From Skermanella sp. TT6 (GTDB lineage Bacteria > Pseudomonadota > Alphaproteobacteria > Azospirillales > Azospirillaceae): DNA of 64,000 bases. The notes under the pieces were generated by a model. The model did no database searches. It was not told the DNA's origin and saw only the letters and a list, made by a program, of their open reading frames with translations. Of the stretch, positions 45,926 through 56,832 are shown one piece after another. Made by a program: the position numbers and the translations under genes. Position 1 is the first letter of the stretch; each line of letters starts with the position of its first letter. The stretch spans positions 2,763,501-2,827,500 of the forward strand of contig NZ_CP067420.1 in the NCBI RefSeq assembly GCF_016653635.2, read 5' to 3'.

Positions 45926-47059
45926 TCAGGAAATCAGGCCACGGAAGAAGTCGACCACACGCAGGTGCACCAGATCGTTCCAGGTCGCGAAGACCATCAA
46001 GGTGAGCACCAGGGCCAAACCAATCCGAAAGCCATACTCCTGAGCCCTGTCGCCGAGCGGCTTACCACGGATCGCCTCGACGGCATAGAACAACAAGTGG
46101 CCCCCGTCCAACATCGGGATGGGAAAAAGGTTGATGAGGCCGAGATTGACCGAGAGGATCGCCATGAACCAGACCAGCGCCACGACGCCGCTCTGGGCCA
46201 CCTCGCCGGACATCTGCGCGATGCGCAGCGGGCCGCCCAGCTCCTCGGTCCCGCGCGAGCCGGAGATCATCTGACCGACGGCGCCCAGGGTGCCCACGGT
46301 CAAGTTTACGGTTTCCCGGCCGGCCTGCCAGATGGCCGTCAGGGGATCGTGCCTGCGGTACTCCATGCCGGCCCGGCCGATCCCCAGCAGGCCGATGGAA
46401 TGGGTATTGCCCATCCGGTCCGTGATCTGGGTGATCTCGGGCGTGACCGTCAGGGGCACCCGGCTGCCGTCGCGCTCGACCACCAACGCCAGGGGGGTTC
46501 CCTGGTTGAACCGGACGATCTGCTGGACCTCCTCGAAACGCTCGATCGGCTGGCCGTCGATCTCCACGATGACGTCGCCCGGCAGGATCCCCGCGCGGGC
46601 GGCGGCGCTCTGCTCCTGCACCGTGCCGATATCCGGAGGCGTGTAGGGCTGGCCGTAGAGCGAGAACAGCAGCGCCAAGCCGATGATGGCGAACAGGAAG
46701 TTGGCGATCGGGCCGGCCGCCACGATCGCGGCGCGCTGGCCAAGGCGCTTGTGGAAGAAGGAAACCTCGCGCTCCTGCGGGGTCATGGTCCGGACCGCGC
46801 CGCTGGGCGTGCTGGCCGCATCGGCGTCGCCGAACATCTTGACGTAGCCGCCCAGCGGGATCGCGCTGAATTTCCACCGGGTGCCCGCGCGATCCGTGCG
46901 GCCGAACAGCTCCGGACCGAACCCGATCGAGAAGGTCTCGATGCGCACGCCGTTGCGGCGGGCGACCCAGTAGTGCCCGAGTTCGTGAACGAACACGAGC
47001 ACGGTCAGGACGACCAGGAAAGGGATGACGTAGGTCCACAGACCGGTGAGGAATTCCAT
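45926..47059 (-). CDS. rseP: Site-2 metalloprotease RseP
   Basis: A 377-residue intramembrane zinc protease cutting anti-sigma factors and signal-peptide remnants. The zinc site is VFVHELGHYWVARR near residue 24, completed by NLFPIPMLDGGHLLFYAVEA. One PDZ domain is seen around GILPGDVIVEIDGQPIERF. GGGAGAAC supports the start. It lies between dxr and bamA as usual in proteobacteria. Confidence 0.95.
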   Translation of the reverse strand: MEFLTGLWTYVIPFLVVLTVLVFVHELGHYWVARRNGVRIETFSIGFGPELFGRTDRAGTRWKFSAIPLGGYVKMFGDADAASTPSGAVRTMTPQEREVSFFHKRLGQRAAIVAAGPIANFLFAIIGLALLFSLYGQPYTPPDIGTVQEQSAAARAGILPGDVIVEIDGQPIERFEEVQQIVRFNQGTPLALVVERDGSRVPLTVTPEITQITDRMGNTHSIGLLGIGRAGMEYRRHDPLTAIWQAGRETVNLTVGTLGAVGQMISGSRGTEELGGPLRIAQMSGEVAQSGVVALVWFMAILSVNLGLINLFPIPMLDGGHLLFYAVEAIRGKPLGDRAQEYGFRIGLALVLTLMVFATWNDLVHLRVVDFFRGLIS

Positions 47060-47088
47060 TGGTTCTCCCGCCGCCCGCGGCTCAGGTT

Positions 47089-48267
47089 CTATTCGCTGCA
47101 GCGGGCCAAGATTTCACTCGCCCGACGGCGAGCTTCCGCGTCGATGTGGCGCACATCGTCCAGATGATCAAGGCGCGAATGTGGCAACCGCTCCAGCGAC
47201 TGCTCGACCACGCGCTCGATATCCAGGAAGCCGATGCGCCTTTCCAGGAATCCCTGGACGGCCACTTCGTTCGCCGCGTTCAAAATTGTAGGAGCGCCTC
47301 CGCCGCTTTGCAAGGCGTGGCGGGCGAGGCGCAAGGCGGGGAACTTCTGGGGGTCCGGCGCCTCGAAGGTCAGCGTACCGGCCCTGATCAGGTCCAGCGG
47401 GGCGGCCGGCGTGGGGATCCGCTTCGGCCAGCCCAGCGCGAACGCGATGGGAGTCCGCATGTCGGGCGTTCCCAGCTGGGCAAGCACCGAGCCGTCGACA
47501 TACTCGACCATGCTGTGGATCACCGACTGCGGATGAACCACCACGTCGATGCGCTCCTCGGGCATGGCGAACAGGAAGTGCGCCTCGATGATCTCCAGGC
47601 CCTTGTTCATCATGGTGGCGCTGTCGACCGAGATCTTGGCGCCCATCTGCCAGGTCGGATGGGCGCATGCCTGCTCCGGCCCCGCTTCGGCCATCTGCGC
47701 CCTGGAGGACCGGCGGAAAGGCCCGCCCGAAGCGGTCAGCAGCAGGCGCCGGATCGACTCGCGCCGCTCGAAGTCGAACACCTGGTAGATCGCGTTATGC
47801 TCGCTGTCGACCGGCAGCAGCGTGGCACCGCAGTCCCGCACCACGTCCATCATCAGGGGCCCGGCACAGACCAGGCATTCCTTGTTGGCGAAGGCGACGA
47901 CGGCGCCGCGCCGGGCGGCGGCCAGCGTGGGTTCCAGCCCGGCGGCACCCACGATAGCGGCCATCACCCAGTCGGCTGGCCGCCGGGCGGCCTCGACCAC
48001 CGCCTCCGGCCCGGCGGCGACCTCGATCCCGCTCCCGGCCAGCGCGTCGCGCAGCGGCTGGTAGCCCGCCGGATCGGCGATCACCACCAGCGCCGGCCGC
48101 AACGCCCTGGCCTGCTCGACCAGATGCGCGACGTTGCGCCCGGCGGTCAGCGCCTCGACCGCGTAGGCTTCCGGATCCCGGGAGATCAGGTCCACCGTGT
48201 TGCGGCCGACCGAACCGGTCGATCCGAGGATCGTGACGCGCCGGGGAGATCCGGTCGGCTCCGACAT
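47089..48267 (-). CDS. dxr: 1-deoxy-D-xylulose 5-phosphate reductoisomerase
   Basis: A 392-residue NADPH- and metal-dependent enzyme, second step of the MEP isoprenoid pathway. NADPH loop [17 protein letters not shown], then [12 protein letters not shown], metal site in [14 protein letters not shown], and loop LTASGGPFR. The ATG at 48267 is chosen since the fold starts right after; an ATG at 48288, overlapping the cdsA stop, is possible. Confidence 0.95.
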   Translation of the reverse strand: MSEPTGSPRRVTILGSTGSVGRNTVDLISRDPEAYAVEALTAGRNVAHLVEQARALRPALVVIADPAGYQPLRDALAGSGIEVAAGPEAVVEAARRPADWVMAAIVGAAGLEPTLAAARRGAVVAFANKECLVCAGPLMMDVVRDCGATLLPVDSEHNAIYQVFDFERRESIRRLLLTASGGPFRRSSRAQMAEAGPEQACAHPTWQMGAKISVDSATMMNKGLEIIEAHFLFAMPEERIDVVVHPQSVIHSMVEYVDGSVLAQLGTPDMRTPIAFALGWPKRIPTPAAPLDLIRAGTLTFEAPDPQKFPALRLARHALQSGGGAPTILNAANEVAVQGFLERRIGFLDIERVVEQSLERLPHSRLDHLDDVRHIDAEARRRASEILARCSE

Positions 48268-48278
48268 ACGCGCGCCTG

Positions 48279-49139
48279 CTACCACCATGCGAGAGCTTTC
48301 CCCAAAGTCGCGTGGAACAGCGCGAACACCGGCGCTGCGACGATAAGTCCGTCCACGCGGTCCAGCAGACCGCCGTGTCCGGGAATGAGACGCCCGCTGT
48401 CCTTGACGTCGAACCGGCGCTTGATACCCGACTCGAACAGGTCGCCGATCTGGCCGACCACGGCGAGCACCATCGCCAGCAAGGCCGCCAGCCAGGGCAG
48501 TTCGGCATCGAACGCCACCGCGACGCCGCCCCCGAACACCGCGGCGCTCAGCATGCCGCCGAAAAGCCCGGCCCAGGTCTTCTTGGGGCTGATGCGGGGA
48601 GCCAGCTTCGGTCCGCCGATGCTCTTGCCGGCGGCGTAGGCGCCGATGTCGGTCGCCCAGATGCAGAACAGCAGGTAGATGAGCAATCCCAGTCCGTCCT
48701 CCGGGTGACCCCGCACCCAGATCAGGGAGACGCTGCCGAAGACGATGTAGGGAACGCCGAAGGAGAAGAGCCACCGGTGGTCGGAATGCGAAAGCCAGGC
48801 ATAGCCGAGCAGCGCCACCGTAAGGATCGCGGCCAGCAGGAGCGACACAGCCGCCCCCATGATGAAGTCCGCGATGAGGATCGCCGCCACCGCCGCCACC
48901 GGCAGCGAAGCGATCCACCGGGAGCGGTCCGGCTCGACCAGCCGGGTCCACTCCGCGACCGCCAGGACGGCGAAGGTCAGGATCACCACTTCGAAGACCC
49001 AGCCGCCGAGATAGACAGCCAGAAGAACGACGGGTCCGAGAACCAGAGCGGAAAGGATCCTGGTGCGCAGGTTTCCCGTTCTACCGAGTCCCGACTGCGC
49101 CGTAGCGCCTGTCGCGCTGGTTGAATTCTCGGATTGCAT
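48279..49139 (-). CDS. cdsA: Phosphatidate cytidylyltransferase
   Basis: A 286-residue polytopic membrane enzyme making CDP-diacylglycerol. Seven or eight helices are visible and the family signature lies near the end, [20 protein letters not shown] followed by [16 protein letters not shown]. The ATG at 49139 gives an unusual 59-base overlap with uppS and has no good ribosome site; the first 25 residues are polar and may be partly untranslated, but no other standard start codon lies before the first helix. Confidence 0.92.
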   Translation of the reverse strand: MQSENSTSATGATAQSGLGRTGNLRTRILSALVLGPVVLLAVYLGGWVFEVVILTFAVLAVAEWTRLVEPDRSRWIASLPVAAVAAILIADFIMGAAVSLLLAAILTVALLGYAWLSHSDHRWLFSFGVPYIVFGSVSLIWVRGHPEDGLGLLIYLLFCIWATDIGAYAAGKSIGGPKLAPRISPKKTWAGLFGGMLSAAVFGGGVAVAFDAELPWLAALLAMVLAVVGQIGDLFESGIKRRFDVKDSGRLIPGHGGLLDRVDGLIVAAPVFALFHATLGKALAWW

Positions 49140-49812
49140 CTTCCAGATCGCGCTTCGTGAAATCGGGCCACAGCGTATCGACGAAGACCAGCTCGGTATA
49201 GGCCAATTGCCACAGCAGGAAATTGCTGATCCGCTGCTCGCCGCTGGTGCGCAGCAAAAGGTCGGGATCGGGAATCTCGCGGGTCAGCAGGCGGCCCGAG
49301 AAGGCCTCCTCGGTCACGTCCTCGGGATGGAGCCGCCCTTCCAGCGCATCCCTGACCATCTGCCGCGCGGCCCCCGCGATCTCCTGCCGGGAGCCGTAGC
49401 TCAGCGCGATGGTCAGATTGAGCGCGCGGTTCCCGCGGGTCAGCTCCTCCGCGTTCTCGATCATGGTGACGATGTCGCCGGACAGGCGGGAGCGGTCGCC
49501 GATCACCCTCAGCCGGACGCCGTTCTTGTGGAGTTCGGCGATCTCGCTGCGCAGGTAGAACCGGAGAAGCTGCATGAGGTCGAAGACCTCGCCCTCCGGC
49601 CTCCGCCAGTTCTCCGACGAGAACCCGAACATGGTGAGGTAAGGGATGCCCAATTCGCGGGCAGCCTCCACCGTCCGCCGAACGGCTTCGATGCCCTTGC
49701 GATGGCCTGCGGTCCGCGGCAGGCCGCGGGCTTTCGCCCATCGGCCGTTACCGTCCATGATGATCGCTACATGCTGCGGCAAGATGCCCGTCGTGGTCAA
49801 AGTCCCCTGCAT
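49081..49812 (-). CDS. uppS: Undecaprenyl diphosphate synthase (isoprenyl transferase)
   Basis: A 243-residue cis-prenyltransferase making the C55 carrier lipid for peptidoglycan. The catalytic Asp is in AIIMDGNGRWAKARGLPR; other motifs are GHRKGIEAVRRT, FGFSSENWRRP and LLLRTSGEQRISNFLLWQ. It lies five bases after frr. Confidence 0.96.
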   Translation of the reverse strand: MQGTLTTTGILPQHVAIIMDGNGRWAKARGLPRTAGHRKGIEAVRRTVEAARELGIPYLTMFGFSSENWRRPEGEVFDLMQLLRFYLRSEIAELHKNGVRLRVIGDRSRLSGDIVTMIENAEELTRGNRALNLTIALSYGSRQEIAGAARQMVRDALEGRLHPEDVTEEAFSGRLLTREIPDPDLLLRTSGEQRISNFLLWQLAYTELVFVDTLWPDFTKRDLEDAIREFNQRDRRYGAVGTR

Positions 49813-49817
49813 CGAGG

Positions 49818-50375
49818 TCAGACCTGCATGATCTCTTTTTCCTTGGCCGCGAGCGCTTCGTCGATCTTCTTGATATGAGCGTCGGTCATGGACTGGACCT
49901 CGTCGGCCCAGGTTTTGTGTTCATCCTGGCTGATGTCGCCGCCCTTTTCCATGCGCTTCAGCATGTCCATGCCGTCGCGGCGCACGTTGCGCACGGCGAC
50001 GCGGGCCTGTTCGGCGTAACGGGAAGCGACCTTGGACAGTTCGGCCCGGCGTTCCTGGTTGAGGTCCGGGATCGGCACGCGGACGTTCTGGCCGTCGGTC
50101 TGGGGGTTCAGCCCCAGACCGCCGTCACGGATCGCCTTCTCGACGGCCTTGACCATGCCGCGGTCCCAGACCTGCACCGTGATCAGGCGCGCCTCGGGCA
50201 CGCTGATGGTCCCGACCTGATTGAGCGGCATCTGCTGGCCGTAGGCCTCGACGGTGATCGGTTCCAGCAAGCTGGCGGAGGCGCGGCCAGTGCGCAGCCC
50301 GCCGAATTCCTTGCGCAGCGACTCCAGGGCGCCGTCCATGCGGCGGCTGAGCGAGTCAATATCAGGGTCGGCCAC
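49818..50375 (-). CDS. frr: Ribosome recycling factor
   Basis: A 185-residue tRNA-shaped factor that splits the post-termination ribosome with EF-G. Family features are [40 protein letters not shown] and [20 protein letters not shown]. The start is GTG at 50375 with GAGGG upstream. It follows pyrH by six bases. Confidence 0.96.
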   Translation of the reverse strand: MADPDIDSLSRRMDGALESLRKEFGGLRTGRASASLLEPITVEAYGQQMPLNQVGTISVPEARLITVQVWDRGMVKAVEKAIRDGGLGLNPQTDGQNVRVPIPDLNQERRAELSKVASRYAEQARVAVRNVRRDGMDMLKRMEKGGDISQDEHKTWADEVQSMTDAHIKKIDEALAAKEKEIMQV

Positions 50376-50381
50376 GGTAGT

Positions 50382-51107
50382 TCAGCCCTCTTCCGTGATG
50401 ATCGTGAACTTGCCGCGCCCCGCCATGACTTCGGCGAAGGCACCGGCCGTATGGATCGAGAACACTAGGATGGGAATTTTATTCTCGCGCGCCAGCGAAA
50501 TGGCCGACGCGTCCATCACCTGGAGATCCTTCGCCAGAACCTCAAGGTGGGTCAACGTCTCGAAGCGCTGAGCCGCCGGATCCTTGTTGGGATCGGCGGA
50601 GTAGACGCCGTCCACCTTGGTGCCCTTCAGGAGCGCGTCACAGCCCATTTCCGACGCCCGCAGCGCCGCCGCGGTATCCGTGGTGAAGAACGGGTTACCC
50701 GTTCCGGCACCGAAGATCACGACCCGCCCCTTCTCCATGTGGCGCACGGCGCGCCGCCGGATATAGGGTTCGCAGACGCTGGCCATCGGAATGGCTGACT
50801 GCACGCGGGTCTGGACGCCCCTGCGCTCCAGCGCGCTCTGCATCGCGAGCGCGTTGATCACCGTCGCGAGCATGCCCATGTAGTCGGCCGTCGCCCGCTC
50901 CATCCCCGTCGCGGCGCCCGAGACGCCGCGGAAGATGTTGCCGCCGCCGATCACCAGGCAGACCTCGACGCCCATGCCGACGACCGACTTCACCTCGTCG
51001 GCGACGCGGTCGACGATTTCGGGGTCAAGCCCGTATTCCCGATTGCCCATCAGCGCCTCGCCGGAAATCTTCAGCAGGACGCGACCATACCGGGCGTTGG
51101 TGGGCAT
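50382..51107 (-). CDS. pyrH: UMP kinase
   Basis: A 241-residue hexameric kinase of the amino-acid-kinase fold, making UDP from UMP. Seen are [31 protein letters not shown] and [17 protein letters not shown]. The ATG at 51107 with GGAGGGG upstream is preferred over ATGs at 51131 and 51119. Confidence 0.96.
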   Translation of the reverse strand: MPTNARYGRVLLKISGEALMGNREYGLDPEIVDRVADEVKSVVGMGVEVCLVIGGGNIFRGVSGAATGMERATADYMGMLATVINALAMQSALERRGVQTRVQSAIPMASVCEPYIRRRAVRHMEKGRVVIFGAGTGNPFFTTDTAAALRASEMGCDALLKGTKVDGVYSADPNKDPAAQRFETLTHLEVLAKDLQVMDASAISLARENKIPILVFSIHTAGAFAEVMAGRGKFTIITEEG

Positions 51108-51196
51108 AGCCCCCTCCATCGCAGTCATCAAAGGTAATCCCCAAGCCAGCGCTCGTTCGAGCCGGCGGTCGCCCCGCGGGACGGCCGCCGGGAGCC

Positions 51197-52129
51197 TCAG
51201 CGGCCGACGTTCGCCTGGGCGGCGACCTCGGCGGCGAAGTCGGACTGCTCCTTCTCGATGCCCTCGCCCAGGACGAACCGGGTGAAGCCCACGACCTTGA
51301 TCGGGGCACCGATTTCCTTGGCGACCGCCTCGACGACCTTGCGGACCTTGTTCTCGCCGTCGATGACGTAGACCTGCTCCAGGAGGACCACTTCCTCATA
51401 GTACTTGCGGAGCCGGCCCTCGACCATCTTGGCGATGATGTCTTCCGGCTTGCCGCTGGCGCGGGCCTGGTCGGCCAGGACGCTCCGCTCGCGCTCCAGG
51501 GAGCTGGCGTCCACGTCCTCGATGTTCACCGCTTCCGGACGGGCGGCGGCGATGTGCATCGCGATCTGCTTTCCGAGTTCCAGCAGGCGGGCGCGGTCGC
51601 CGGTGGACTCCAGGCCGACCAGCACGCCGATCTTGCCCAGGTTCGGAGCCAGCGCGTTGTGGACGTAGCTGGCGACGGCGCCCTGCTCGACGGCGATGCG
51701 CGAGACGCGGCGCAGGTTCATGTTCTCGCCGATCGTGGCCACCATGTTGGTGACCTCGTCGGCGACGTTGCGGTCGGTGCCGGGAAAAGCCTGCTGCTGC
51801 AGCGACTCGATCGTGCCGTCGCCCTGGAGCGCCAGCTGCGCCACCTGGTTGGCGAATGCCTGGAACCGGTCGTTGCGGGCGACGAAGTCGGTCTCGGAGT
51901 TGACCTCGACCGCGGCGCCGACGGTGTCGGCCGTCGCGACGGCGACCAGACCCTCGGCGGCGACCCGGCCGGCCTTCTTGGCGGCGGCGGCGAGGCCCTT
52001 CTTGCGCAGCCAGTCGACGGCACCTTCAAGGTCGCCCGACGTCTCGGTCAGCGCCTTCTTGCAGTCCATCATGCCGGCGCCGGTCTTTTCGCGCAGTTCC
52101 TTGACGAGCGAGGCTGTGATTTCGGCCAT
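51197..52129 (-). CDS. tsf: Elongation factor Ts
   Basis: A 310-residue nucleotide-exchange factor for EF-Tu. N-terminal UBA-like part [20 protein letters not shown], then core domains with [18 protein letters not shown], a coiled-coil insert, and a C-terminal helix. AGAGG upstream fits the start. Between it and pyrH, 89 bases contain a G+C-rich hairpin (51162-51191) without a T-run. Confidence 0.96.
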   Translation of the reverse strand: MAEITASLVKELREKTGAGMMDCKKALTETSGDLEGAVDWLRKKGLAAAAKKAGRVAAEGLVAVATADTVGAAVEVNSETDFVARNDRFQAFANQVAQLALQGDGTIESLQQQAFPGTDRNVADEVTNMVATIGENMNLRRVSRIAVEQGAVASYVHNALAPNLGKIGVLVGLESTGDRARLLELGKQIAMHIAAARPEAVNIEDVDASSLERERSVLADQARASGKPEDIIAKMVEGRLRKYYEEVVLLEQVYVIDGENKVRKVVEAVAKEIGAPIKVVGFTRFVLGEGIEKEQSDFAAEVAAQANVGR

Positions 52130-52176
52130 CTTGGACCTCTTCCTGAATGATCTGTCTGGTCAGCACATACAAATAA

Positions 52177-52210
52177 GGGCAACCGGACGCACCCAAGCGC
52201 CCGGTTGCCC
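52177..52210 (-). terminator. Hairpin between rpsB and tsf
   Basis: Arms GGGCAACCGG (52177-52186) and CCGGTTGCCC (52201-52210). On the minus strand it is followed by TTATTTG. It lies 12 bases after the rpsB stop and probably works as a partial terminator that lowers tsf relative to rpsB. Confidence 0.65.
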
Positions 52211-52221
52211 GATCTGACGGA

Positions 52222-53040
52222 TCAGGCCTGGGCGCCTTCCGAAACCGCGGCTTCGCCGTCGGCAGCCTCGGCGACGACGACGTCCTCGTCGGCCGGAAGA
52301 TCTTCCTCGACGCCTTCGGCCTGCTCGCCGACATCGATGCCGGACGCGATCATCTCGGCCTGCAGACCGTCAAGCACCGCGCCGGAAACCAGCTCGCAGT
52401 AGGTGTCGATCGCGCGCAGCGCGTCGTCGTTGCCCGGGATCGGGAAGGCGACGCCGTCGGGATCGGAGTTGCTGTCGATCACCGCGACGACCGGGATGCC
52501 GAGCTTGTTGGCTTCCTGGACCGCGATCGACTCCTTGTTGGTGTCGATGATGAACAGGATGTCCGGCAGGCCGCCCATCTCCTTGATGCCGCCGAGCGCC
52601 CGCTCCAGCTTGTCACGCTCGCGGGTGAGCTGGAGGGTCTCTTTCTTGGTCAGGCCGATGTTGGTGTCCTGAAGGCGCTCTTCCATCTCGCGGAGGCGCT
52701 TGATCGACTGGGAGATGGTCTTCCAGTTCGTCAGCATGCCGCCGAGCCAGCGGTGGTTGACATAGTACTGGCCGCAGCGCGAAGCGGAGTCGGCGACCTT
52801 CTCCTGAGCCTGGCGCTTGGTGCCGACGAACAGGACGCGCCCGCCGCCCGCCACCACGTCGCGGACCGCGGTCATGGCGCGGTGCAGCATCGGGACGGTC
52901 TGCTCGAGGTCGATGATATGGACGCCGTTGCGCACGCCGAAAATGTACGGCTGCATCTTCGGGTTCCAGCGGCGGGTATGGTGGCCGAAGTGGACGCCGG
53001 CTTCCAGGAGCTGGCGCATGGTGAATGAAGGCATCGGCAT
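52222..53040 (-). CDS. rpsB: 30S ribosomal protein S2
   Basis: A 272-residue S2 protein. Recognised from [37 protein letters not shown] and [20 protein letters not shown]. The last 40 residues are a very acidic extension ([18 protein letters not shown]) beyond the usual S2 core, common in alphaproteobacteria. Two ATGs six bases apart (53040, 53034) compete; AAGGA favours 53040. First gene of the large minus-strand run. Confidence 0.97.
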   Translation of the reverse strand: MPMPSFTMRQLLEAGVHFGHHTRRWNPKMQPYIFGVRNGVHIIDLEQTVPMLHRAMTAVRDVVAGGGRVLFVGTKRQAQEKVADSASRCGQYYVNHRWLGGMLTNWKTISQSIKRLREMEERLQDTNIGLTKKETLQLTRERDKLERALGGIKEMGGLPDILFIIDTNKESIAVQEANKLGIPVVAVIDSNSDPDGVAFPIPGNDDALRAIDTYCELVSGAVLDGLQAEMIASGIDVGEQAEGVEEDLPADEDVVVAEAADGEAAVSEGAQA

Positions 53041-53079
53041 GGAAAACAGTCCTTTTCCGGTTGCTCCGCCGCGGGCGTG

Positions 53080-53192
53080 GTTCACGACACGTGAACACCG
53101 GAGCGGGCCGCCGGCCTGTGGGCCGATGGACCGCAAGCCCGCGTGAGGTTTTGCGACGGGCGATAGATAGCCCGGCGTCCCGCGTTTGGCAA
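53080..53192 (-). promoter_or_regulatory. rpsB promoter and leader hairpin
   Basis: On the minus strand TTGCCA (53192-53187), 17 bases, then TATCTA (53169-53164) form a near-consensus sigma-70 promoter. The ~115-base leader holds a 7-bp hairpin, GTTCACG-TGT-CGTGAAC (53096-53080), which could be an S2 autoregulation site. Assignment by eye. Confidence 0.55.
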
Positions 53193-53235
53193 CCATATCC
53201 GCATGCATCGGGCGGGGCATGCCCGGGCGGAACGC

Positions 53236-56200
53236 CTAAAGATCGAGCACGTCCGCCACGCCGGGAATCGCCTTGATCGCGGCCCTGCCCTTCGCCGAGA
53301 CCGCATAGGCTCCCGGCAGCGCGATCTCGGCCTCCCGCATGCCGCCGACATCGACCAGGATCGATATCTTGCCGCGGCCCCGTCCGATCTGGTCCAGGAT
53401 GTTGCGGAGATGGGGGGCCGCTTCCGGCTGGCTGAGGATGATCTGCAACCCCTCGGCGGCCCGGGCGACCTCGTCCTCCAACGGCTTCACGTCATGGCAG
53501 GTCAGCCGCATGTCCTCGCCCATGACCTGCACGTCGACCATCAGGACGACGCTCTTGCCCGGCTCCAGCAACTCGCGCGAGGTCGCCAGCAGTTCCGAGA
53601 ACAGGGTCACCTCGTAGACGCCCGTGGAGTCCGACAGGCTCACGAAGGCGAAGCGGTTGCCGCTCTTGGCGACCCGTTCCTGCCGGTTGATCACCACGCC
53701 CGCCATGGGGAACCGGGTCGAGCCACCGCCGGTCGCCTTCTTGAGCAGGTCGGCGGAGTTCACCACCCGCAGGCGCGACAGCGGCTTGGCGAAGCCGTCG
53801 AGCGGATGGGCCGACAGGTAGAAGCCGATCGCGTTGAATTCGTGCGCCAGCCGGTCGAGCTGGTCCCAGTCCGCGACTTTCGGCAGGTCGGGCACCTTCA
53901 GAGTCACTCCGCCCCCTCCGCCGAAAAGGCTGGACTGCCCGCTCTCCCGTTCGGCCGCCGCGGCCTGGGCATAGCGGATCAGCGTCTCGATGCCGCCATG
54001 GACCTGCCGGCGGTTGCCGTTCAGGCTGTCGAAGGCGCCGGCGCAGGTCAGGTTCTCCAGCTGGCGCTTGTTGATCACCTTGGTGTCCAGCCGGCGGGCG
54101 AGGTCGAACAGGTCCGTATAGCGGCCACCCTCGTTCCTCTGGCTCACCACCGCCTCCATGGCGGGCATGCCGACGCCCTTGACGGCGGCAAGGGCGTAGC
54201 GGATCGCCCGCTCGCCGTCGGGCAGCAGTTCCACCCGGAAGACGGGGTTCGACTTGTTGATGTCGGGGGTCAGCAGGCGGATCTTGAGGCGGACCAGTTC
54301 CTGCCGGAAGGTGTTCAGCTTGTCGGTATTGCCCAGGTCGAGCGTCATCGACGCCGCCAGGAACTCCACCGGGTAATTGGCCTTCAGATAGGCGGTCTGG
54401 TAGGCGACCAGCGCATAGGCGGCGGCGTGGGACTTGTTGAAGCCGTAGCCGGCGAACTTGTTCACCTGGTCGAAGATCAGGCCCGCCTGCTCCCCGTCGA
54501 CGCCCTTGCCGACGGCACCGTCGATGAACAGCTTGCGCTGGGCGTCCATCTCGGCCTGGATCTTCTTGCCCATGGCGCGGCGCAGCAGGTCGGCGCCGCC
54601 GAGCGAGTAGCCGGACAGCACCTGGGCGATCTGCATGACCTGTTCCTGGTAGATCATGATCCCGAAGGTGTCCTTCAGGATCGGCTCCAGCCAGGGATGC
54701 ATGTAGTCCGGCTCTTTCTCCCCGTTCTTCACCGCGATGTAGGTCGGGATGTTGTCCATCGGGCCGGGACGGTAGAGGGAGACCAGCGCGATGATGTCGT
54801 CGAACCGGTTCGGCTTGAGGCGGCGCAGCACGTCGCGCATGCCCGAGCTTTCAAGCTGGAACACGCCGGTCGTCTCGCCGCGCGACATCATCTCGTATGT
54901 CCTGACGTCGTCGAGCGGCAGGTTGGACAGGTCGATGACGTCGCCGCGCTCGGTGATCAGCTCCACCGCGCGCTGGAGCACGGTCAGGGTCTTCAGGCCG
55001 AGGAAGTCGAACTTCACCAGCCCCGCCTGCTCGACATACTTCATGTTGAACTGGGTGACCGGCATGTCCGAGCGCGGGTCGCGGTAGAGCGGCACCAGCT
55101 GGTCCAGCGGACGGTCGCCGATCACCACGCCGGCCGCGTGGGTCGAGGCGTGGCGGAACAGCCCCTCCAGGCGGAGCGCGATCTCGATCAGGCGCCTGAC
55201 CGTCTCGTCCGAATCGCGGGCCTGCTGAAGCATCGGCTCGCCCTCGATCGCCTGTCCCAGGGTCACGGGATTGGCCGGATTGTTGGGCACCAGCTTGCAG
55301 ATCTTGTCGACTTGCCCGTAAGGCATCTGGAGCACCCGGCCGACGTCGCGCAGCACGGCGCGCGCCTGGAGCTTACCGAAGGTGATGATCTGGGCGACCC
55401 GGTCGTGGCCGTAATAGCCCTGCACGTAGCGGATCACCTCGTCCCGGCGGTCCTGGCAGAAGTCGATGTCGAAGTCGGGCATCGACACGCGCTCGGGGTT
55501 CAGGAACCGCTCGAACAGCAGGCCGAAGCGCAGGGGGTCCAGGTCGGTGATGGTCAGCGACCACGCCACGACCGAGCCGGCGCCCGAGCCGCGGCCCGGA
55601 CCGACCGGGATCTCGTGGCGCTTCGCCCACTTGATGAAGTCGGAGACGATCAGGAAGTAGCCGGGAAACTTCATGTTCTCGATCACGTTCAGCTCGAAGT
55701 CGAGCCTTTCGCGATAGGTCTTCTCGGTCTCCGCGCGTTGTTCCGCCGTCATTTCGGACGTGAAGACCTGCTTCTCCAGCCGCATCGTCAGACCCTCGTG
55801 GGCCTGGTGGCGCAGTTCCTCCGGCTCGGTCCTGCCGCCCTCGGCCGCAGCCTGGAAGGCCGGCAGGATCGGCTTGATCGGCTTCAGCAGATAGCTGCAG
55901 CGCCGCGCGATGACCAGGGTGTTGTCCACGGCCTCCGGCAGGTCGGCGAACAGCTCGCGCATCTCGGCGGCCGTCTTGAAGCGGTGCTCCGGCGTCAGGC
56001 GCCGCCTCTCCGCCTCCACCACGTAGGAGCCCTCGGCGATGCAGAGCAGCGCGTCGTGGGCCTCGTACATGTCCTCGGTCGAGAAGAAGCAGTCGTTGGT
56101 CGCCACCAGCGGCACGTCCAGGTCATAGGCCAGGTCGACCAGATCCGGCTCGATGCGGTCCTCGACCTCCAGCCCGTGGCGCATCAGCTCGACATAGAGC

Positions 56201-56730
56201 CGGCCGGGGAACAGGCGGCGCAGCTGCTCCGCGACGTCGCGCGCGGCGGGCTTGTGCCCCTCGGCGAACAGGCGTCCGACCGATCCGGACGGTCCGCCGG
56301 TCAGGGCGATCAGACCGTCGGTGAAGCCTTCGAGATCCTGCAGGGCGATCTGGGGCGCCGAGGTCGGATCCCCCTCCATGAAGGCCTTGCTGATCAGCTT
56401 CGTCAGATTTTGATAGCCGGTCTCGGACTGGACCAGGAGCGCGAGCTGGTCGGGCATGTTCACGCCCTTCCCCACCGGCTTGCCGCCGCCGTTCGCGGCC
56501 GGCCCCATGCGCCGGATACCGAGCTGGCATCCCAGGATCGGCTGCACGCCGGCGTCCATGGCAGCCAGGGAAAATTCCAGCGCCCCGAACAAGTTGCCGG
56601 TGTCGGTGACCGCGACCGCCGGCATCTCCTGCTTTTGGCAGATCTTGACCAACTCCTTGATCTTGATCGCCCCTTCGGAGAGCGAATAGGCGGAGTGGAC
56701 GCGCAGGTGGACGAAGTCGGCTATCGGCAT
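53236..56730 (-). CDS. dnaE: DNA polymerase III alpha subunit
   Basis: A 1164-residue replicative polymerase. The PHP domain opens with FVHLRVHSAYSLSEGAIKIK; the polymerase palm has the catalytic acids in SMPDFDIDFCQDRRDEVIRY and upstream GPGRGSGAGSVVAWSL; the tandem HhH region, an OB domain (FPMAGVVINRQERV) and a short C-terminal domain follow. The ATG at 56730 is chosen as the PHP domain begins there; the frame is open to 56805. Length matches DnaE1. Confidence 0.97.
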   Translation of the reverse strand: MPIADFVHLRVHSAYSLSEGAIKIKELVKICQKQEMPAVAVTDTGNLFGALEFSLAAMDAGVQPILGCQLGIRRMGPAANGGGKPVGKGVNMPDQLALLVQSETGYQNLTKLISKAFMEGDPTSAPQIALQDLEGFTDGLIALTGGPSGSVGRLFAEGHKPAARDVAEQLRRLFPGRLYVELMRHGLEVEDRIEPDLVDLAYDLDVPLVATNDCFFSTEDMYEAHDALLCIAEGSYVVEAERRRLTPEHRFKTAAEMRELFADLPEAVDNTLVIARRCSYLLKPIKPILPAFQAAAEGGRTEPEELRHQAHEGLTMRLEKQVFTSEMTAEQRAETEKTYRERLDFELNVIENMKFPGYFLIVSDFIKWAKRHEIPVGPGRGSGAGSVVAWSLTITDLDPLRFGLLFERFLNPERVSMPDFDIDFCQDRRDEVIRYVQGYYGHDRVAQIITFGKLQARAVLRDVGRVLQMPYGQVDKICKLVPNNPANPVTLGQAIEGEPMLQQARDSDETVRRLIEIALRLEGLFRHASTHAAGVVIGDRPLDQLVPLYRDPRSDMPVTQFNMKYVEQAGLVKFDFLGLKTLTVLQRAVELITERGDVIDLSNLPLDDVRTYEMMSRGETTGVFQLESSGMRDVLRRLKPNRFDDIIALVSLYRPGPMDNIPTYIAVKNGEKEPDYMHPWLEPILKDTFGIMIYQEQVMQIAQVLSGYSLGGADLLRRAMGKKIQAEMDAQRKLFIDGAVGKGVDGEQAGLIFDQVNKFAGYGFNKSHAAAYALVAYQTAYLKANYPVEFLAASMTLDLGNTDKLNTFRQELVRLKIRLLTPDINKSNPVFRVELLPDGERAIRYALAAVKGVGMPAMEAVVSQRNEGGRYTDLFDLARRLDTKVINKRQLENLTCAGAFDSLNGNRRQVHGGIETLIRYAQAAAAERESGQSSLFGGGGGVTLKVPDLPKVADWDQLDRLAHEFNAIGFYLSAHPLDGFAKPLSRLRVVNSADLLKKATGGGSTRFPMAGVVINRQERVAKSGNRFAFVSLSDSTGVYEVTLFSELLATSRELLEPGKSVVLMVDVQVMGEDMRLTCHDVKPLEDEVARAAEGLQIILSQPEAAPHLRNILDQIGRGRGKISILVDVGGMREAEIALPGAYAVSAKGRAAIKAIPGVADVLDL

Positions 56731-56832
56731 CGGGTGCTGTACTCGGGCGTCGGGCTGAGCGAAGTGGCCAAACATGCCAAGACCGGCACCGAACGTCATG
56801 CGCAAGTTTCGCTTGACGCCCTTATGAGCGTC

